In this document: positions 59,562 to 64,000 of the stretch, in pieces | Position numbering within the stretch: position 1 is the stretch's first letter | How the letters are laid out: every line of letters begins with the position of its first letter | Assembly: GCF_002232035.1 (NCBI RefSeq) | Contig: NZ_NKXR01000008.1 | Location: 1 to 64,000, forward strand | Direction: 5' to 3' | DNA: 64,000 bases | DNA from: Collinsella sp. TF06-26 | GTDB lineage: Bacteria > Actinomycetota > Coriobacteriia > Coriobacteriales > Coriobacteriaceae | Position numbers and translations under genes: made by a program | Notes under the pieces: model-generated | The model's database searches: none | Seen by the model: the letters and a program-made list of their open reading frames with translations, nothing else | Told to the model about the DNA's origin: nothing

Positions 59562-61541
59562 ATGAATCTTCACCTTTCTCAGTCTGATGGCTTTTTGCGT
59601 GTGGCGGCGGCGTCGCCGCGGATTCGCGTGGCCGATGTCGAGGGCAATGCCGAGGTTGCGCTGGCGGCTGTTCGCGAGGCTACCGAGCGCGGCGTTCGCG
59701 CACTGGCGCTGCCCGAGCTTAACCTGACCGGCTATACCGCGGCCGATCTGTTCCATAACCGCACATTGCTGCATGCCTGCGAGGCTGCTCTGGTGCATAT
59801 CCTCGATGAAACCCGCGAGCTGCCGATTGTCTTTACCGTCGGCCTTCCCGTTGCGGTGGCCGAAAACATCTACAACTGCGCGGCCGTGTGCTGTGCGGGC
59901 GAGCTTTTGGGCCTTACGGCTAAGAAGTATCTGCCCAACTATGGCGAGTTCTACGAGCGCCGCTGGTTTGCCCCGGCGCCTGCCGATCCCGTGTGGGTTG
60001 AATTTGCCGGTCAGGGTCCGGTGCCGCTTGGCTCGGGGCTTGTCTACCGCTGCTGTGATGAGGGCGCCGAGGACCTGGTGCTGGGCGTTGAGGTCTGTGA
60101 GGACCTGTGGGTGCCGGCGCCCCCTTCGACCGAGATGGCGCTTGCCGGTGCGACGGTGATTCTCAACCCGTCGGCCTCGGACGAGATTATCGGTAAGGCA
60201 GATTACCGCCGCAGCCTTATCTCTAACCAAAGCGCGCGCCTGTACTGTGCCTATGCCTACGCGGATGCGAGTGAGGGCGAGTCCACGACCGACATGGTCT
60301 TTGCGGGCGAGAACCTTATCTACGAAAACGGCTCCAAGCTCGCCGCCACCAAACTGCTTACATGTGATATGGCCATCGCCGACGTTGATCTTGACCGCCT
60401 GCTTGCCGAGCGCCGCCGCTCGACGACGTGGACGCGCGCGGACGATGCACCGGAGTCCACGACCGTTGATTTTTCGTTTGAGGGCGTGCTGACAGACGAA
60501 CCTGTCCTGCGCGATGCACTCGGCATCGACCGTGTCTTCCCCCGCGCGCCTTTTGTGCCGGCAGACCATGGTGACCTGGCCGAGCGCTGCGAGACCATCC
60601 TCGACCTGCAGACCGCGGGCCTCAAGACGCGCCTTGCCCATACGGGTACCAAGGCGGCGGTCATCGGCCTTTCGGGCGGCTTGGACTCCACGCTGGCGCT
60701 GCTTGTGACCGTGCGCGCCTTCGATGCGCTGGGACTGCCACGCACAGGTATCACTGCCGTGTCCATGCCCGGCTTTGGCACCACGCACCGCACCAAGTCC
60801 AATGCCGAGTCGCTCGCGCGCGACCTGGGCGTGAGCTTCCGCGAGGTCTCGATTCACGCGGCCGTGGAGCAGCACTTCAAGGACATTGAGCACGATCCGG
60901 CCGTGCAGGACGTGACTTACGAGAACAGCCAGGCCCGCGAGCGTACGCAGATTCTGATGGATCTGGCCAACCAGGCTGGCGGCTTTGTCATCGGCACGGG
61001 CGACCTGTCGGAGCTGGCGCTCGGCTGGGCTACCTATAACGGCGACCACATGAGCATGTACGCCGTCAACGCGAGTGTGCCCAAGACGCTTGTGCGCCAT
61101 CTGGTGCGCTATGCCGCTGATGTTTTTGGCGGGCGTATTGCCGAGGTCTTGCTCGATATCCTCGATACGCCGGTGTCCCCCGAGCTTCTGCCGCCCACGG
61201 GCGACGGCGAGATTGCGCAGAAGACCGAGGATTTGGTGGGGCCGTACGAGCTGCACGATTACTTCCTCTATTACCTGCTGCGTTTTGGCTTTGAGCCAGG
61301 CAAGATTTACCGCATGGCGCTCAAGAGCTTCGAGGGCGTCTACGACGCCAAGACCGTCCACACGTGGTTGCGTACGTTCTATCGTCGCTTCTTTGCCCAG
61401 CAGTTTAAACGCAGTTGCCTGCCCGATGGTCCCAAGGTTGGCTCGGTGACGCTCAGCCCGCGCGGCGATTGGCGCATGCCGAGTGACGCCAGCTCGCGAC
61501 TGTGGCTTGCGCAGATCGACGCGCTCAATCCAATTGACTAA
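59562..61541 (+). CDS. nadE: glutamine-dependent NAD+ synthetase
   Basis: Final enzyme of NAD synthesis: amidates deamido-NAD with glutamine and ATP. The 659-residue protein joins an N-terminal nitrilase-type glutaminase (catalytic triad Glu52 in LPELNLTGYT, Lys121 in TAKKYLPNYGEF, Cys179 in VEVCEDLW) to an ammonia-dependent synthetase (P-loop IGLSGGLDSTLALL, then GTGDLSELALGWATYNGDHM). GGGAG lies seven bases before the ATG at 59562. Confidence 0.96.
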   Translation: MNLHLSQSDGFLRVAAASPRIRVADVEGNAEVALAAVREATERGVRALALPELNLTGYTAADLFHNRTLLHACEAALVHILDETRELPIVFTVGLPVAVAENIYNCAAVCCAGELLGLTAKKYLPNYGEFYERRWFAPAPADPVWVEFAGQGPVPLGSGLVYRCCDEGAEDLVLGVEVCEDLWVPAPPSTEMALAGATVILNPSASDEIIGKADYRRSLISNQSARLYCAYAYADASEGESTTDMVFAGENLIYENGSKLAATKLLTCDMAIADVDLDRLLAERRRSTTWTRADDAPESTTVDFSFEGVLTDEPVLRDALGIDRVFPRAPFVPADHGDLAERCETILDLQTAGLKTRLAHTGTKAAVIGLSGGLDSTLALLVTVRAFDALGLPRTGITAVSMPGFGTTHRTKSNAESLARDLGVSFREVSIHAAVEQHFKDIEHDPAVQDVTYENSQARERTQILMDLANQAGGFVIGTGDLSELALGWATYNGDHMSMYAVNASVPKTLVRHLVRYAADVFGGRIAEVLLDILDTPVSPELLPPTGDGEIAQKTEDLVGPYELHDYFLYYLLRFGFEPGKIYRMALKSFEGVYDAKTVHTWLRTFYRRFFAQQFKRSCLPDGPKVGSVTLSPRGDWRMPSDASSRLWLAQIDALNPID

Positions 61542-61659
61542 GGTTGGCTAAATTGAACCAATGCGGGGGTTGCAAGCGTTACACTTTTGCAATCTGATGG
61601 CCCGTATCGCGCGGCGCTCTTGTCGGAGCGCCGCGTTTTTCATATCGAAAGGTGGCACC

Positions 61660-62823
61660 ATGCAGGCATCGCAGCGTCTCGACCGCTTTGGCGCGGAGGT
61701 CTTCGCCTCGCTCAACAACAAGCTTCTTGCGCTGAAGGCTCAGGGCAAGACCATTTACAACATGAGCGTGGGCACGCCCGACTTTAAGCCGTACGACCAC
61801 GTGGTCGAGGCGCTCACGCAAGCGGCCCAGGACCCCGAGATGTGGAAGTATGCCCTGCGCGACCTGCCCGAACTCAAGCAAGCCGTGTGCGATTACTATG
61901 AGCGTCGCTTTGGTGTCTCCGGCATTACGCCGTCTATGGTGCAGTCGTGCAACGGCACGCAGGAGGGCGTGGGCCATTTGGGCCTGGCCCTGCTCGATCC
62001 GGGTGACACTATTTTGGTTCCCGATCCGTGCTACCCGGTCTTTGAGGCGGGCGCCAAGATCGCCGATGCCAAGCTCGAGTACTATCCGTTGGTCGCCGAG
62101 CATAATTACCTGCCCTATGTGGCGGGTATCGATCCCGAGGTGGCCGATCGTGCCAAGTATATGATCGTGTCGCTGCCCGCAAACCCGGTCGGCTCGGTGG
62201 GCACGCCCGAGGTCTACGAGGAGATCATCGCTTTCGCCCGCGAGCACGACCTGCTCATCGTCCATGACAACGCGTACTCCGACATCGTGTTCGACGGCGA
62301 GCCGGGCGGCAGCTTCTTGCAGTATCCTGGTGCGCTTGAGGTGGGCGTGGAGTTCTTCTCGCTTTCCAAGTCGTTTAACGTTACCGGTGCGCGTGTCGGC
62401 TTTTTGGTCGGCCGCGAGGACGTGGTCTCTGCCTTTGCCAAGCTGCGCGGCCAGATCGACTTTGGCATGTTCTTCCCGATCCAGAAGGCTGCTATCGCCT
62501 GCCTGAACGGTCCGCGCGATGAGGTCGAGGCGCAGCGTCTGAAGTACCAGGAGCGCCGCGATGCCCTGTGCGACGGTCTTGAGGGCCTGGGCTGGGAGCG
62601 TCCCAACGCGCATGGCTCTATGTTTGTGTGGGCCAAGCTTCCCGGTGGTCGCACCGATTCCATGGCGTTTTGCGAGGAGCTCATGGAGAAGGCCGGCGTT
62701 GTGGTGACGCCGGGCGCGAGCTTTGGTCCTTCGGGCGAGGGGCACGTGCGCATGGCGCTGGTCTTGCCGCCCGACCAGATTGCTTTGGCTGTCGAGGCCA
62801 TTCGCGAGGCGGGCCTGTATTAG
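61660..62823 (+). CDS. class I/II aminotransferase, LL-diaminopimelate aminotransferase-like
   Basis: A 387-residue PLP-dependent aminotransferase. Motifs are NMSVGTPDFKPYDHVVEAL, SCNGTQEGVGHLGLALLDPGD, the PNPVG-type SLPANPVGSVG, and the PLP lysine Lys237 in FSLSKSFNVTGARVGF. The overall pattern is closest to DapL and related enzymes, which transaminate tetrahydrodipicolinate to LL-diaminopimelate; aspartate or alanine aminotransferase roles remain possible. GAAAGG precedes the ATG. No other lysine-pathway gene is in the window. Confidence 0.88.
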   Translation: MQASQRLDRFGAEVFASLNNKLLALKAQGKTIYNMSVGTPDFKPYDHVVEALTQAAQDPEMWKYALRDLPELKQAVCDYYERRFGVSGITPSMVQSCNGTQEGVGHLGLALLDPGDTILVPDPCYPVFEAGAKIADAKLEYYPLVAEHNYLPYVAGIDPEVADRAKYMIVSLPANPVGSVGTPEVYEEIIAFAREHDLLIVHDNAYSDIVFDGEPGGSFLQYPGALEVGVEFFSLSKSFNVTGARVGFLVGREDVVSAFAKLRGQIDFGMFFPIQKAAIACLNGPRDEVEAQRLKYQERRDALCDGLEGLGWERPNAHGSMFVWAKLPGGRTDSMAFCEELMEKAGVVVTPGASFGPSGEGHVRMALVLPPDQIALAVEAIREAGLY

Positions 62824-62967
62824 AAAGGTATTTCGGCTCGTCAATAGCTCGAAACCGATTTCGTGCAGTTATTTTACGATTTCTGCAAACAATTTCGGTA
62901 AACGGTCGATTTTTGGCTGCGAATAGGAGCATAATCAAAGTCCCGATTGGATGTATTGGGATTACGG

Positions 62968-63000
62968 CAAGCCGCTCGGGTCGTTCCCGGGCGGCTTGCT
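62968..63000 (+). promoter_or_regulatory. hairpin in the ldh leader
   Basis: AAGCCGC(T)CGGG pairs with CCCG(G)GCGGCTT around TCGTT, 25 bases before the ldh start, with GCTTGTGG after it. It has the shape of an attenuator but a poor T tract. Confidence 0.55.
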
Positions 63001-63024
63001 TGTGGAGAGAGATGGGAGTTTCTA

Positions 63025-63975
63025 ATGGTTAACGAGAAGAAGGTCGCTATTGTCGGCTGCGGTTTCGTTGGTTCGTCTTCGGCGTTCGCGCTGATGCAGA
63101 GTGGTCTGTTCTCCGAGATGGTCCTCATCGACGTGGACAAGAACCGCGCCGAGGGTGAGGCCCTGGATATCGCGCACGGCATGACGTTTGCCGAGCCGAT
63201 GAAGATCTACGCCGGCGATTATTCCGATGTCGCCGACGCCGCCATGATCGTCGTCACCGCTGGCGCTGCCCAGAAGCCCGGTGAGACTCGCCTGGACCTG
63301 GTAAACAAGAACGTCAGCATCTTTAAGTCCATTATCCCCGAGATTAAGAAGTCCGGCTTCGACGGCATTCTGCTCATCGTCTCCAACCCGGTCGATGTTC
63401 TGACCTACGCCGCCATCAAGATGTCCGGCCTGCCCGAGGGCCACGTCATCGGTTCCGGTACCGTGCTCGACACCGGCCGTCTGCAGCAGATGCTTGGTGC
63501 CCATGTCGAGGTCGACCCGCGCGATGTCCAGGCCTATGTCATGGGTGAGCACGGCGATTCCGAGTTTGTCGCTTGGTCCAGCGCTCAGGTTGCCGGCGTT
63601 CCGCTGAACACCTTCTGCGAGCTTCACGGTCATCTGGAGCATGAGGCTGCCGAGAAGCGCATCGCCGAGGACGTCAAGAACTCCGCCTACACCATCATCG
63701 AGAAGAAGCACGCCACCTACTATGGCGTCGCCATGGCCGTCAAGCGCATCTGCACTGCCGTCATGCGTGACGAGCAGACCGTTCTGCCCGTTTCCTCGCT
63801 CATGGTGGGCGAGTACGGCCTGTCCGATCTTGCCATCTCCATGCCGACCGTCGTTGGCCGCGACGGCGTTGTCTGCCGCGTCCCCGTGCCGCTGAACGAT
63901 GACGAGCAGCATGAGCTTACCGCCTCCGCCAAGGCCCTCAAGGACATCATCGACAGCGTCGACTTCTCCTGCTAA
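63025..63975 (+). CDS. ldh: L-lactate dehydrogenase
   Basis: Reduces pyruvate to L-lactate while regenerating NAD+ in fermentation. The 316-residue protein has the Rossmann motif AIVGCGFVGSSSA, Asp36 for NAD, and GAAQKPGETRLDL; Gln83 at the specificity position indicates lactate rather than malate dehydrogenase. The proton-donor His176 is in GEHGDSE. GGGAG precedes the ATG at 63025. The 18 bases that include its stop codon are duplicated in tandem downstream. Confidence 0.95.
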   Translation: MVNEKKVAIVGCGFVGSSSAFALMQSGLFSEMVLIDVDKNRAEGEALDIAHGMTFAEPMKIYAGDYSDVADAAMIVVTAGAAQKPGETRLDLVNKNVSIFKSIIPEIKKSGFDGILLIVSNPVDVLTYAAIKMSGLPEGHVIGSGTVLDTGRLQQMLGAHVEVDPRDVQAYVMGEHGDSEFVAWSSAQVAGVPLNTFCELHGHLEHEAAEKRIAEDVKNSAYTIIEKKHATYYGVAMAVKRICTAVMRDEQTVLPVSSLMVGEYGLSDLAISMPTVVGRDGVVCRVPVPLNDDEQHELTASAKALKDIIDSVDFSC

Positions 63976-63994
63976 ATCGACTTCTCCTGCTAAA
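63959..63994 (+). repeat. 18-base tandem duplication at the ldh stop
   Basis: TCGACTTCTCCTGCTAAA occurs twice in direct succession (63959-63976 and 63977-63994). The first copy holds the last codons and stop of ldh; the second repeats them after the stop. Confidence 0.9.
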
Positions 63995-64000
63995 TCAAGC

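Overview
The window is a gene-dense bacterial chromosome segment of moderately high GC with no rRNA, CRISPR array, insertion sequence or recognisable prophage. The gene set and protein sequences look like an anaerobic Coriobacteriia member, most likely Collinsella or a close relative; this is inferred from gene content and style, not from a search. Pointers are the class III (oxygen-sensitive) ribonucleotide reductase with its activase, an L-lactate dehydrogenase, a DapL-like aminotransferase, a DUF3793 protein beside a flavodoxin, and many strong Shine-Dalgarno sites.

Layout. 1-5 kb: glycolytic cluster gap-pgk-tpiA-gpmI, then secG. 5.5-11.5 kb: oligopeptide ABC importer oppABCDF. 11.5-12.1 kb: two nested inverted repeats. 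12.1-18.05 kb: tRNA-Leu, a PAS/GAF/PP2C phosphatase and a STAS-HATPase fusion (a probable partner-switching pair), five more tRNA genes (three identical Gly, one Cys, one Val) and a GH13 glucosidase. 18.7-22 kb: nrdD and nrdG with a NrdR-like box and two inverted repeats. 22-23.7 kb: folE, an HD hydrolase and folB. 23.7-30.1 kb: peptidases, a SlyD-like PPIase next to a lone UreE-like protein, a HAD phosphatase, a PerR-type regulator, acylphosphatase, a Gfo/Idh oxidoreductase and rnhA. 30.2-32.7 kb: a LysR regulator divergent from metY, with a cysteine-containing leader ORF. 33-39.6 kb: small secreted or membrane proteins, panE, a cyclase-family hydrolase, a ferredoxin-type aldo/keto reductase, and Gfo/Idh and nfo genes that each follow a copy of the same hairpin leader. 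39.7-42.8 kb: amino-acid ABC importer with an unusual permease. 42.9-47.4 kb: flavodoxin/DUF3793, an HMA protein, a YolD/Y-family polymerase pair behind a LexA-like box, and a one-domain dehydrogenase relative. 47.5-55 kb: pgi, two HAD phosphatases, a PfkB kinase, tatD, tcdA, and an sdpR/sdpI-type pair. 55.2-64 kb: ettA, two lineage-specific proteins, nadE, a DapL-like aminotransferase and ldh.

How it fits together. Glycolysis (pgi, gap, pgk, tpiA, gpmI) ends in lactate formation, which regenerates NAD+. Peptide and amino-acid importers feed amino-acid use, and metY and the aminotransferase handle sulfur and nitrogen. The most interesting unexplained material is non-coding: (i) two homologous leader hairpins whose 5' CCCTTTT can pair with the downstream ribosome-binding site and whose stems carry compensatory changes; (ii) a recurrent architecture of long inverted repeats that enclose a second hairpin; (iii) an A/T palindrome fused to the -35 box of three tRNA promoters; (iv) a probable cysteine-sensing leader peptide before metY.
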